DNA of 53,642 nucleotides from Pseudomonadota bacterium (GTDB taxonomy: Bacteria; Pseudomonadota; Alphaproteobacteria; Reyranellales; Reyranellaceae), in assembly GCA_020160955.1 (NCBI GenBank), contig JAIUOX010000018.1, forward strand, positions 1-53,642, given 5' to 3'. Each line of letters begins with the position of its first letter. Positions within the stretch are counted from its first letter, which is position 1. The notes below the pieces were generated by a model. It was not told where the DNA came from. It did not search any database and saw only the letters and a list, made by a program, of their open reading frames with translations. Below are positions 37,958 to 45,466 of this stretch, piece after piece. The position numbers and the translations under genes were made by a program.

Positions 37958-37997
37958 TAGGTGGCACCCCTACCCCGGTCAAGCGCGCCCGCAGGCC

Positions 37998-38288
37998 TCA
38001 CCCGGAACTGCGGCCTTGTGGCAGGGGATGCCCACATTGTTCGCACTTTGCAATTCTGGCAGAGACGTAGGCACCGCACTTATCGCACTGCACAACGTCC
38101 TCGATCGGCCCGCTGCGGCGGGCCTCGACGGGCGGTGCGGGCGGCGGCGCCGGACGGGTCGGCGGCGGCGGTTCGGCCGGGGGCCGGCGGCCGACGAACG
38201 TGTCGAACAGGCCTTTCCAGCGGGAAAAGGTCTTCCACAGGCCGTAAACGGCGACGCCGAACAGGATGATCTTGAGCAGAAGCCCCAT
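37998..38288 (-). CDS. Small membrane protein with C-terminal zinc ribbon
   Basis: This 96-aa protein has one N-terminal helix (residues 3-18, LLLKIILFGVAVYGLW), a basic segment, a Pro-rich linker (residues 38-52) and a C-terminal Cys4 knuckle. The knuckle is CDKCGAYVSARIAKCEQCGHP, giving CxxC-x11-CxxC. Zinc-ribbon proteins of this layout recruit partners at the membrane. I cannot name a family function. It shares strand with glyQ and is divergent from glpD. Confidence 0.65.
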   Translation of the reverse strand: MGLLLKIILFGVAVYGLWKTFSRWKGLFDTFVGRRPPAEPPPPTRPAPPPAPPVEARRSGPIEDVVQCDKCGAYVSARIAKCEQCGHPLPQGRSSG

Positions 38289-38340
38289 GCGGCCATTTGA
38301 GGTTCCTGCATGATCGGGTCAAGCACGCTATAGGAAGTCC

Positions 38341-39876
38341 ATGGACCGAAACACCACGCCGCCCCTCGACCTGTTCGTGGTGGGCGGCGGCATCAACGGG
38401 GCGGGGATCGCCTGCGACGCGGCCGGCCGGACCCTCTCGGTCGGCCTGTGCGAAATGCACGATTTCGCCAGCGCCACCTCCTCGGCCTCGACCAAGCTGA
38501 TCCACGGCGGCCTGCGCTACCTCGAGCACTACGAGTTCCGGCTGGTCCGCGAGGCGCTGCAGGAGCGCGAGGTCCTGCTGGCCAAGGCGCCGCACCTGTC
38601 GTTCCCGATGCGCTTCGTGCTGCCGCACGAGCCGCACCTGCGGCCGCGCTGGATGCTGCGGCTCGGCCTGTTCCTCTACGATCACCTCGACTGGCACATG
38701 ACGCTGCCCAAGTCGGAGTCCGTCGAGTTCGCGACCTCGCCGTTCGGGCGCGGTCTCAAGCCGTCGTTCCGCAACGGCTTCGTCTATTCCGACGCCTGGG
38801 TCGACGATGCCCGGCTGGTGATCGCCAACCTGAAGTCGGCCCGCGAGATGGGCACCCGCATCTGGGCCCGCCACCGCTGCGTGTCGGCGCGGCGCAGCGC
38901 CGACGGCAAGCTGTGGGACATCGCGCTGGAAGGTCCCGGCGGCACGGCGGTGGCGCTGCAGGCGCGCGGCCTGGTCAACGCCGCCGGCCCGTGGGTGAAG
39001 CACTTCCTCGACGACCAGACCGAGATCCGCACGCCCAAGCGGGTCCGCCTGGTCAAGGGCAGCCACATCGTGGTGCCGAAGCTCTACGACGGCGATCACT
39101 GCTTCATCCTGCAGAACGCCGACAACCGCATCGTCTTCGTCATCCCCTACGAGCGCGACTTCTCGTGCATCGGCACGACCGACATCCCGGTCGAGAGCGG
39201 CGAGCAGGCGGTCTGCTCGCCCGAGGAGATCGACTACCTGTGCGGCATCGCCAGCCACTACATGGAAAAGCCGGTGCGACCGTCGGACGTCGTGTGGACC
39301 TGGTCGGGCGTGCGGCCGCTGTTCGACGACGGCGACGACAATCCGTCGGCGGTGACGCGCGACTATCACCTCGAGATCGACGGCGGCCCGGGCAAGGCGC
39401 CGCTGCTGTCGGTGTTCGGCGGCAAGATCACGACCTACCGCCGGCTGGCCGAGCACGCGCTGCGCGACCTCGCGCCGTGGTACCCGAACATGGGCCTGCC
39501 GTGGACCGCGACACGGGCGGTGGACGGCGGCGAGTTCGCCGACGCGCCGACCTACGAGGCGGCGTTCGACGACTTCGTGAACGGCGCGGCGCAGGCCTAC
39601 AAGCAACTGCCCAAGGAGCTGATCCGCATCCTCGCGCGCCGCCACGGCGTCTGCATCGACGAGCTGCTGGAAAACATCCGCACCGTCGATGACCTCGGCC
39701 GGCACTTTGGCGGCCATCTCTACGAGCACGAGGTGCGCTACCTGATGCGCGAGGAATGGGCGTTCGAGGCCGACGACGTGCTGTGGCGGCGGACCAAGGA
39801 AGGGCTGCACATGACCGCCGAGCAGCGCGACGCATTCGCACGCTGGATGGCCGAGCAGCGGCCGAACTTTACATAA
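38341..39876 (+). CDS. glpD: Glycerol-3-phosphate dehydrogenase (FAD, aerobic)
   Basis: This 511-aa peripheral-membrane flavoprotein oxidises sn-glycerol 3-phosphate to dihydroxyacetone phosphate and feeds quinone. The N-terminal FAD Rossmann motif is VVGGGINGAGIACDAAGR. STKLIHGGLRYLEHYEFRLV, VNAAGPWVK, FVIPYERDFSCIGTTDIPV and GVRPLFDDG are all classic GlpD blocks. The start has AGGAAG 4 nt ahead. No glpF, glpK or glpR is adjacent, so regulation is not apparent here. Confidence 0.96.
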   Translation: MDRNTTPPLDLFVVGGGINGAGIACDAAGRTLSVGLCEMHDFASATSSASTKLIHGGLRYLEHYEFRLVREALQEREVLLAKAPHLSFPMRFVLPHEPHLRPRWMLRLGLFLYDHLDWHMTLPKSESVEFATSPFGRGLKPSFRNGFVYSDAWVDDARLVIANLKSAREMGTRIWARHRCVSARRSADGKLWDIALEGPGGTAVALQARGLVNAAGPWVKHFLDDQTEIRTPKRVRLVKGSHIVVPKLYDGDHCFILQNADNRIVFVIPYERDFSCIGTTDIPVESGEQAVCSPEEIDYLCGIASHYMEKPVRPSDVVWTWSGVRPLFDDGDDNPSAVTRDYHLEIDGGPGKAPLLSVFGGKITTYRRLAEHALRDLAPWYPNMGLPWTATRAVDGGEFADAPTYEAAFDDFVNGAAQAYKQLPKELIRILARRHGVCIDELLENIRTVDDLGRHFGGHLYEHEVRYLMREEWAFEADDVLWRRTKEGLHMTAEQRDAFARWMAEQRPNFT

Positions 39877-39957
39877 GTTTACACAGGGGCCCGGGCACGT
39901 TCGCACGGTCCGGGCCGTAACAGGGGCATGACCACCCCGTTCCGTTCGGAGTTCCCG

Positions 39958-40560
39958 ATGTCCAAGCGCACCCTTCTCGCCTCTTCCGCCCTCGTGCTGG
40001 CCGCCGGCCTGGCGCTGTCGGGCCCCGCCACCGCGCTCGACACGTTGCCCGGCGACGACCTGCTGGAACTGGCCCAGGCCACCCCGCCCGCCGCGTCGCC
40101 GGCCAGCCCGCCGGCGAACGGCCTCGAGCGCCGGATGCGGACGATCAACCCCAAGGCGGTCTGCCTCGACCACCTCGCCCGCCGCATCGGCAACCGGACC
40201 TATCTCAAGATCAAGCTGGAGCTGAAGCCCGAGCAGGCGGCGGCGTGGGACGCCTTCGCCAAGGCCGCCGAGGGCGCCGACGCCAAGGAAACGGCGCGCT
40301 GCAACGCGCTGCCCAGCGAACTCAAGGACCGGCCGACCATGCTCGACCGCATGACGATGCAGGAGAACGCCATGAAGGCCCGCCTCGAGCGCATCGAGGC
40401 GGTGAAGCCCAGCATGACCGCGCTCTACAACGCCCTGTCGCCCGAGCAGAAGACCGTCCTCGACGGCCCGATGTCGGGCATGGGGATGGCCATGCGCGGC
40501 CCCGGAATGGGCATGGGACACGGCATGGGCCCGGGAATGGGCCCGATGCAGGGCCGCTAG
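39958..40560 (+). CDS. Spy/CpxP-like periplasmic protein with LTXXQ-type repeats and Met/Gly/His-rich tail
   Basis: This 200-aa secreted protein starts at ATG 39958 behind GGAG. The upstream ATG at 39928 has no ribosome site and would spoil the n-region. A signal peptide (KRTLLASSALVLAAGLALSG, cleavage after ATA-L) precedes two helix-forming LTXXQ-like stretches, LKPEQAAAWDAF and LSPEQKTVLDGP, typical of the Spy/CpxP/CnrR periplasmic family. The tail is a Met-Gly-His run (GMGMAM, GMGMGHGMGPGMGP) that could bind copper or another metal. Family members act as chaperones or metal-stress sensors. It is monocistronic between glpD and nadX. Confidence 0.8.
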   Translation: MSKRTLLASSALVLAAGLALSGPATALDTLPGDDLLELAQATPPAASPASPPANGLERRMRTINPKAVCLDHLARRIGNRTYLKIKLELKPEQAAAWDAFAKAAEGADAKETARCNALPSELKDRPTMLDRMTMQENAMKARLERIEAVKPSMTALYNALSPEQKTVLDGPMSGMGMAMRGPGMGMGHGMGPGMGPMQGR

Positions 40561-40576
40561 GACCTACGGGTCGCCC

Positions 40577-41401
40577 TTACCAGTCACTCGAGCGGACGAT
40601 CTTCAACAGGTCGTCCGCCATCGTCATGGCGGTGAGCACGCCGGTCTTCGGATTGTCGGGCATCGCCTTGCCGATCCGCTCCATCTTGAGCTCGCCGGAA
40701 TCGGCCACGACCTCGAGCCGGCTGGCATTGGTGCCGGGCGGCAGGGTCGGGTCGGCGACCAGCTCGATCTCGGTGCGGTCGAGGCCGGCGCCACACAGTG
40801 CGACGGTGACCGCCAGGTTCGCGTTCTTGGGGTAGAGGCGGCCGGCGTCGGCCGGCTTGCCGCGGAAGATCACCGTCGGCTGCTTGATCGACGGCAGGTC
40901 GAACTCGGTCTCGGCCGGCGTGCCGGTCCAGGCATGCGGCGGCTTGATCGACACGTACTTCACGCGCTCCAGCGTGCCGAGCCGCATGGCGAGCAGGCCG
41001 TCGAGGCCGGCGATCGCGCCGGACGGCAGGCGCAGCCGCGCCCCGCTCTTCTCGGCCGCCTTGACGTGCTTGCGGAACAGCTTGGGGTCGCCGTAGGCGC
41101 CGGTGGCGATCACCATCAGGTCGAAACCCTTCTTCAGGATGGTCTCGCCCCAGTCGCGCACCGCCTGCTGGCTGGCCGCCTCGACCACCACGTCCGGCTC
41201 CAGCTTGAGCAGCGCCTTCAGCGATTCGACGACCGCGACCTTGCGCCCGACCTTCTTCTGCGTCTCCTTGGCGCGGCCCGGCCGGACCAGCACGCCGACG
41301 ATGTCGATCGGGGCCTTTTTCGCGCGAAACAGGTCGAACAGGGTCTGGCTGATCGCGCCGTAGCCGATCAGCGCGATCCGAAGCCGCTTTTTCTTCGCCA
41401 T
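40577..41401 (-). CDS. nadX: L-aspartate dehydrogenase
   Basis: This 274-aa NAD(P)-dependent enzyme converts L-aspartate to iminoaspartate and feeds NadA in NAD synthesis. The N-terminal IALIGYGAISQTLFDLF Rossmann motif, EAASQQAVRDWG, ATGAYGD, RLPSGAIAGLDGL and the C-terminal block around PKNANLAVTVALCGAGLDRT match the NadX family. The active-site His in IKPPHAWTGTPA is present. NadX can replace aspartate oxidase NadB. NadA and NadC are not in the window. Convergent with the Spy-like gene, 16 bp apart. Confidence 0.9.
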   Translation of the reverse strand: MAKKKRLRIALIGYGAISQTLFDLFRAKKAPIDIVGVLVRPGRAKETQKKVGRKVAVVESLKALLKLEPDVVVEAASQQAVRDWGETILKKGFDLMVIATGAYGDPKLFRKHVKAAEKSGARLRLPSGAIAGLDGLLAMRLGTLERVKYVSIKPPHAWTGTPAETEFDLPSIKQPTVIFRGKPADAGRLYPKNANLAVTVALCGAGLDRTEIELVADPTLPPGTNASRLEVVADSGELKMERIGKAMPDNPKTGVLTAMTMADDLLKIVRSSDW

Positions 41402-41454
41402 GACCTGTCCCCCGCTCCCTGAAACGCGGCCACTATAGCGATGCGTTGCGGGCC

Positions 41455-41483
41455 TTGCGACTGCGGGGGGGCACGGCTATAAC
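41455..41483 (+). promoter_or_regulatory. Promoter of tRNA-Pro
   Basis: A -35 box TTGCGA (41455-41460) and a -10 box TATAAC (41478-41483) are separated by exactly 17 bp. A G+C-rich discriminator (CCCGCG) follows, a feature of stringently controlled stable-RNA promoters. Transcription would begin about 25 nt ahead of the tRNA. Confidence 0.7.
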
Positions 41484-41516
41484 CCCGCGTCCCGAGCGGG
41501 GTGCCTCCGTTTCTGA

Positions 41517-41593
41517 CGGAGTGTAGCTCAGCCTGGTAGAGCACTAGCTTCGGGAGCTAGGGGCCGGAGGTTCAAATCCTCTCACTCCGACCA
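41517..41593 (+). tRNA. tRNA-Pro (anticodon CGG)
   Basis: A 77-nt cloverleaf with encoded CCA. The acceptor stem is CGGAGTG (41517-41523) with CACTCCG (41583-41589), discriminator A, then CCA at 41591-41593. The D-arm contains AGCTCAGCCTGGTAGAGC. The anticodon arm CTAGC-TTCGGGA-GCTAG gives CGG, reading CCG proline codons. The T-arm is GGAGGTTCAAATCCTC. There is no intron. Confidence 0.97.
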
Positions 41594-41604
41594 TTCGGGA
41601 TGGC

Positions 41605-41640
41605 AAGCGGCGGACCTCACGGTCCGCCGCTTCGCTTTTC
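41605..41640 (+). terminator. Rho-independent terminator of tRNA-Pro
   Basis: A perfect 12-bp stem AAGCGGCGGACC (41605-41616) pairs with GGTCCGCCGCTT (41621-41632) around a TCAC loop. A CGCTTTTC tail follows. It lies 12 nt after the CCA end of the tRNA. Confidence 0.85.
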
Positions 41641-41757
41641 GGGGTCCGGGAAGGCCGGCCCGCCGCCCGGCAGCGACCAGGGGTGCCCGGACAGGGGCCG
41701 GGGCGCCAAACCGAAGAAATCACACGGTGCGGGAACGGACGCCGGACGGCCCCGCGA

Positions 41758-42048
41758 TCAGGTGCAGTTGGCCTGGGCGATCACCACGGCGTCGAGGCCC
41801 TGCATCTGCTCCTGGCTGAGCATCGAGGGATCGAGCAGGTTGCCGCCCGGCCGCATGGCGGCGTTCGACTTGCGCAGGCCCTCGATGGCGGCCTGGCGCT
41901 TGTCGGCCGGCAGCTTGGACGAGATGCACTCGCACATCTTCTGCGGCGTGGTCTGCATGCAGACCTGCAGGAAGGGATCCTGGGCCTGCGCCGGGACAAC
42001 GACGGCGGCGGCAAGGGCCGCCCCCAGCAGACAAGAAACGAGACGCAT
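41758..42048 (-). CDS. Small secreted protein with conserved cysteines
   Basis: This 96-aa protein starts at ATG 42048 behind an excellent GAGGAGGAG. A signal peptide (LVSCLLGAALAAAVVVPAQA, cleavage before QDPF) is followed by a mature part of about 74 residues. It has four cysteines: C30, C39 and C41 in VCMQTTPQKMCECI, and one next to last (ANCT). The spacing suggests two disulfides and a small helical periplasmic fold. No family recognised. It is followed by TauE/SafE upstream on the same strand (40 nt). Confidence 0.7.
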   Translation of the reverse strand: MRLVSCLLGAALAAAVVVPAQAQDPFLQVCMQTTPQKMCECISSKLPADKRQAAIEGLRKSNAAMRPGGNLLDPSMLSQEQMQGLDAVVIAQANCT

Positions 42049-42087
42049 CGACTCCTCCTCGCAGGTCGCCGGATGATAGCAGAAGGC

Positions 42088-42876
42088 TCAGCCGACCAGC
42101 CAGCCGCGCAGCAGGCCAAAGGTACCGGTGGCGAACAGGATCGCCAGCGCCACGTTGCGGTACAGCCGCTCGCTGCCCAGGCCGTGGAAGGCCCGGCCGC
42201 CGATCCAGGCGCCCAGCACCATGACCGGGAACAGCACGACCGCGCGGTACAGCGCCTCGACGCCCGCCACCCCGGTCGCCATGACGATGACGATCAGCAG
42301 GAACTGGGTCAGGAAGTAGTAGGTGACGATGTTGGCGCGGTTGACCTGCGGCGGGTCGTTGCCCGACAGCAGGTAGAGCAGCACCGGCGGGCCGCCGACG
42401 CTGGTCGTCGCCATCATCGCGCCCGACACCGCGCCGACCGCCACCGTGGCGACGGTCGAGCGGCCGCCGGTGTAGCGCCAGCCGGTCCACATCAGCACCA
42501 CGAAGGCCACGATCACCGCCGAGACCGCGGTGACGATGGTGTTCTTGTCGACGCTGGCCAGCAGCCAGACGCCGAGCGGCATGGCGGCGCAGGCCGCGAC
42601 GCTCATCGGCGTCAGGACCTTCCAGTCGGCGTGGGCGCGCACCTGCGGAAAGAGCTGCAGCGAGACCACCAGCTCGATGGCGACGACCGTCACGACCATG
42701 TCGGCCGAGCCGAACAGGATGGCGAAGATCGGCGCCATCAGCATCGCCGAGCCGAAGCCGGCGAAGCCGCGCATCAGGCCGGCGACCAGCGTGACGCCCA
42801 GCGCGGTCCACAGGCCGACGCCGGCGAACAGGGCCGTGACCTGGCTCAACAGGTCGGACAGCAGGGAGGGGAACAT
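42088..42876 (-). CDS. Sulfite exporter TauE/SafE family permease
   Basis: This 262-aa protein has about eight helices and the family layout of two similar halves: VTLVAGLMRGFAGFGSAMLMAP and later VGAVSGAMMATTSVGGPPVLLYLL. The proline-rich GGPPVLLYLL hallmark is present. TauE/SafE transporters export sulfite, sulfoacetate or related organosulfur anions. Combined with two TauD-like dioxygenases in the window, an organosulfonate role can be suggested, but the genes are not adjacent. ATG 42876; no clear promoter in the 141-bp gap to the SDR gene. Confidence 0.85.
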   Translation of the reverse strand: MFPSLLSDLLSQVTALFAGVGLWTALGVTLVAGLMRGFAGFGSAMLMAPIFAILFGSADMVVTVVAIELVVSLQLFPQVRAHADWKVLTPMSVAACAAMPLGVWLLASVDKNTIVTAVSAVIVAFVVLMWTGWRYTGGRSTVATVAVGAVSGAMMATTSVGGPPVLLYLLSGNDPPQVNRANIVTYYFLTQFLLIVIVMATGVAGVEALYRAVVLFPVMVLGAWIGGRAFHGLGSERLYRNVALAILFATGTFGLLRGWLVG

Positions 42877-43017
42877 GGGGGACGGCTTCCTTCGAAAACT
42901 TCACGCGCGCGAAGATCCGCGGTCCGGCGGTCGCCGGAGCGGGATCAGCGGGTAAGTCGAAGGGTCCGACGCGTCATGGGCGCGAACCTTCCCCGATTCG
43001 CGCCGCACCGTCAATGT

Positions 43018-43797
43018 TCAGGCCTTCCCGTCCTGGCCTTCCCCGGTCTTGTCGCGCAGCCGGCGCATGCCGCGCAGCCAGCGGTCGCGGTCGAGCTTGC
43101 GCGCCATGTAGTCCTTCACCTCGGGGTGCGGCAGCACGAGGAAGCGCTCGGCGTCCATCGTTTCGATCACGGCGTCCGCCACCGCGTCGGTGTTGAGCAC
43201 GCCGTCGACCGAGGCGGCGGTCGCGCCGGCCATGCGCAGCATGTCGGTGTCGACCGCCTGCGGGCACAGCACCGAGACGCAGATGCCGCGGTCGCCGTAC
43301 TGGATCGACAGGTGCTCGGCCAGCGCCACGGCGGCGTTCTTGGTGACGCCGTAGGGCGCCGATCCCATCGACGCCAGCAGGCCGGCCGCGCTGGCGGTGT
43401 TCAGGAGGTAGCCCGACTTGCGCTTCAGCATGCCCGGCACGAGGGCGCGCGCGGCGTAGACGTGCGCCATGACGTGGATCGCCCAGCTGTCGGCCCAGTC
43501 CTTGTCGGTCGCGTCCTCGTGGCCGCCGCGGCCGATGCCGGCGTTGGAGAAGAACACGTCGACCGGGCCGAACTTCTTCTCGGCCTCGGCGACCAGCCGC
43601 TTGATGTCTTCCTCGCGCCCGACATCGCAGGCGACCGCGAGGCCGCCGATGTCCTTCGCCACCTTCTCGAGACGCGCCGCGTCGCGGTCGGCCACGACCA
43701 CGCCCCTGGCGCCTTCCTTCGCGAATCGCCGGGCGATCGCCTCGCCGATGCCACCGGCCGCGCCGGTGACGACGCAGACCTTGTCCTTGACCTTCAT
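43018..43797 (-). CDS. SDR family oxidoreductase
   Basis: This 259-aa classical SDR has VTGAAGGIGEAIA, VFFSNAGIG, the Ser block LLNTASAAGLL and the catalytic YGVTKNA. The C-terminal KLDRDRWLRGMRRLRDKTGE is an extra helix, and QAVDTDML replaces the usual PG. ATG 43797 overlaps the preceding iron alcohol dehydrogenase stop (ATGA), so the pair is translationally coupled and likely works on one substrate, successive oxidations of an alcohol or hydroxyacid. Cofactor NAD by the acidic residue after beta-2 (VVVADRDAAR). Confidence 0.85.
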   Translation of the reverse strand: MKVKDKVCVVTGAAGGIGEAIARRFAKEGARGVVVADRDAARLEKVAKDIGGLAVACDVGREEDIKRLVAEAEKKFGPVDVFFSNAGIGRGGHEDATDKDWADSWAIHVMAHVYAARALVPGMLKRKSGYLLNTASAAGLLASMGSAPYGVTKNAAVALAEHLSIQYGDRGICVSVLCPQAVDTDMLRMAGATAASVDGVLNTDAVADAVIETMDAERFLVLPHPEVKDYMARKLDRDRWLRGMRRLRDKTGEGQDGKA

Positions 43798-44942
43798 CCC
43801 CAGCTCTCCTCGATCAACTGGATGTACTGCTCGCGCGTCGGCTGGCGCGGCGTCGACTGGTGGCAGTGATCGCCCAGCGCCCCGTCGGCGATCTTCTCGA
43901 CCGTGTCCTGCTTCAGGCCCATCGCGCCCAGCCCCTTGGGGATGCCCAGCCGCTCGTTGAGCGCGGCGACGGCGGCGGCCACGCCCGCGGCATTGCCCTC
44001 GCTGGCCTTCAGGCCCATGACCTGCGCCACCTTGGCGAACTTGTTGCCGACCGCCGGCTCGTTGAAGCGCAGCACCGCCGGCAGGTAGATCGCGTTCAGC
44101 GTGCCGTGGTGCAGGCGGTAGCCCTTGAGGCCGCCGGTCGGATGGCTGAGCGCGTGCACCGCGCCGAGGCCCTTCTGGAACACCATGGCGCCTTCCATCG
44201 CGGCCATCGCCATGTTCCAGCGCGCCTCGCGATCCGAACCGTCCCTGGTCGCCTTCTCGACCCAGGTCCACGCCTTCTCGAGCCCGTCGAGCGCGATCGC
44301 GTCGGCCGGCGGGTTCACGACGTTGGCGAGGAAGCACTCGATGTTGTGGGTAAAGGCATCCATGCCGGTGCCGGCGGTCAGGTGCGGCGGCAGGCCGATC
44401 GTCAGCTCGGGATCGATCAGCGCGAGGCGCGGGATCAGGTAGGGACTGCCGATGGCGAGCTTGCGGCCGGAGTCCATGATGATGACGCCGCCGCGGCTGA
44501 CCTCGCTGCCGGTGCCCGAGGTCGTCGGGATGGCAACGATCGGCGCCACCGCGCTGGTGATCTTGCCGGCGCCGCCCTCGACGAACGAGTAGGGCTGCAG
44601 CGAGCTGCCGGGATGCGTCGCCATCAGGCCGACCGCCTTGGCGAGATCCATCGGCGAGCCGCCGCCGATCGCGATGATGCCGTCGCAGCCTTCCGACTTG
44701 TACAGCTTCAGCGCGTCACGCATCGCCGCCTCGGTCGGGTTCTCCGGCGTCTCGTCGTACAGCGTGATCGGCATGTTGCCGGGCAGGCGCTCCTTGACCT
44801 TGGCCCACAGGCCGGCGGCGACGACGCCCTTGTCGGTGACGATCAGCGGCCGGCGCATGCCGAGCAGCTGCAGCTCGGATTCGAGCAGCGAGAGCGCGCC
44901 GAAGTCGAACTGGATACGCGTGAGATAGGTGATGAGAGCCAT
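43794..44942 (-). CDS. Iron-containing (type III) alcohol dehydrogenase
   Basis: This 382-aa group III alcohol dehydrogenase has the N-terminal GGGSPMDLAKAVGLM nucleotide block and APIVAIPTTSGTGSEVS. The iron-ligand region is GTGMDAFTHNIECFLA, with ALSHPTGGLKGYRLHHGTLNAIYLP supplying the next histidines. It oxidises alcohols or reduces aldehydes with NAD(P). It leads a two-gene operon with the SDR. ATG 44942, 45 nt from the divergent GNAT gene. Confidence 0.9.
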   Translation of the reverse strand: MALITYLTRIQFDFGALSLLESELQLLGMRRPLIVTDKGVVAAGLWAKVKERLPGNMPITLYDETPENPTEAAMRDALKLYKSEGCDGIIAIGGGSPMDLAKAVGLMATHPGSSLQPYSFVEGGAGKITSAVAPIVAIPTTSGTGSEVSRGGVIIMDSGRKLAIGSPYLIPRLALIDPELTIGLPPHLTAGTGMDAFTHNIECFLANVVNPPADAIALDGLEKAWTWVEKATRDGSDREARWNMAMAAMEGAMVFQKGLGAVHALSHPTGGLKGYRLHHGTLNAIYLPAVLRFNEPAVGNKFAKVAQVMGLKASEGNAAGVAAAVAALNERLGIPKGLGAMGLKQDTVEKIADGALGDHCHQSTPRQPTREQYIQLIEESWG

Positions 44943-44986
44943 GGACTTTCCCGTGTTTTGCCGCGAGCCTACGCGAGAACACCGAC

Positions 44987-45466
44987 ATGAGCGACTCTCC
45001 GATCCTGCGCGCCGCGAGCGCGGCCGATGCCCCTGCCCTCGCCGCCACCATCGCCGCCGCTTTCGAGCAGTACCGCGGCAAGCTGGTGCCCGAGTCCGGC
45101 GCGTTTCGCGAGACGGCCGAGGGCATCGCCGCCGAGTTGGCCCACGGCGCGGGCGCGATTATCGCCGAGCAGAACGGACGCGCCGTCGGCTGCGTGATGC
45201 TGAAGCCCATGGAGGGCGATCTCTACTTCGGCCGCCTCTCCGTGCTGCCCGGCGCGCGCGGCAGCGGCCTGGCGCGGCGGCTGGTCGAGGCGGTCGAGGC
45301 CGAGGCGCGGCGACGCGGCCTCGCCGGCGTCCGGCTGGGCGTGCGCATCGTGCTGACCGGCAACCAGCGCCTGTTCGGCGCGCTGGGCTACGTCGAGGTC
45401 TCGCGCGAGGCCCACGCGGGCTTCGACCATCCGACCTCGATCAACATGCGCAAGGCGCTGGGCTAG
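44987..45466 (+). CDS. GNAT family N-acetyltransferase
   Basis: This 159-aa single-domain protein has RAASAADAPALAATIAAAFEQY, then the beta-4 and pyrophosphate loop LSVLPGARGSGLARRLVEA (motif RGSGLA). RGLAGVRLGVRIVLTGNQRLFGALGYV is the C-terminal Asn-Tyr block. The substrate is unknown. Divergent from the iron alcohol dehydrogenase gene. Its TAG stop is the complement of the convergent gene's stop within one shared CTAG (45463-45466). Confidence 0.85.
   Translation: MSDSPILRAASAADAPALAATIAAAFEQYRGKLVPESGAFRETAEGIAAELAHGAGAIIAEQNGRAVGCVMLKPMEGDLYFGRLSVLPGARGSGLARRLVEAVEAEARRRGLAGVRLGVRIVLTGNQRLFGALGYVEVSREAHAGFDHPTSINMRKALG

Noticed and set aside
37890..37997. Glycine riboswitch or T-box upstream of glyQ
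   Set aside because: The 108-bp gap lacks the conserved cores of either RNA. Only a short inverted repeat is present, and T-boxes are not expected in this group.
42877..43017. A peptide frame in the 141-bp gap between TauE and SDR genes
   Set aside because: A short frame starting near 42985 on the minus strand ends after about ten residues. No ribosome site or conservation argument supports it.
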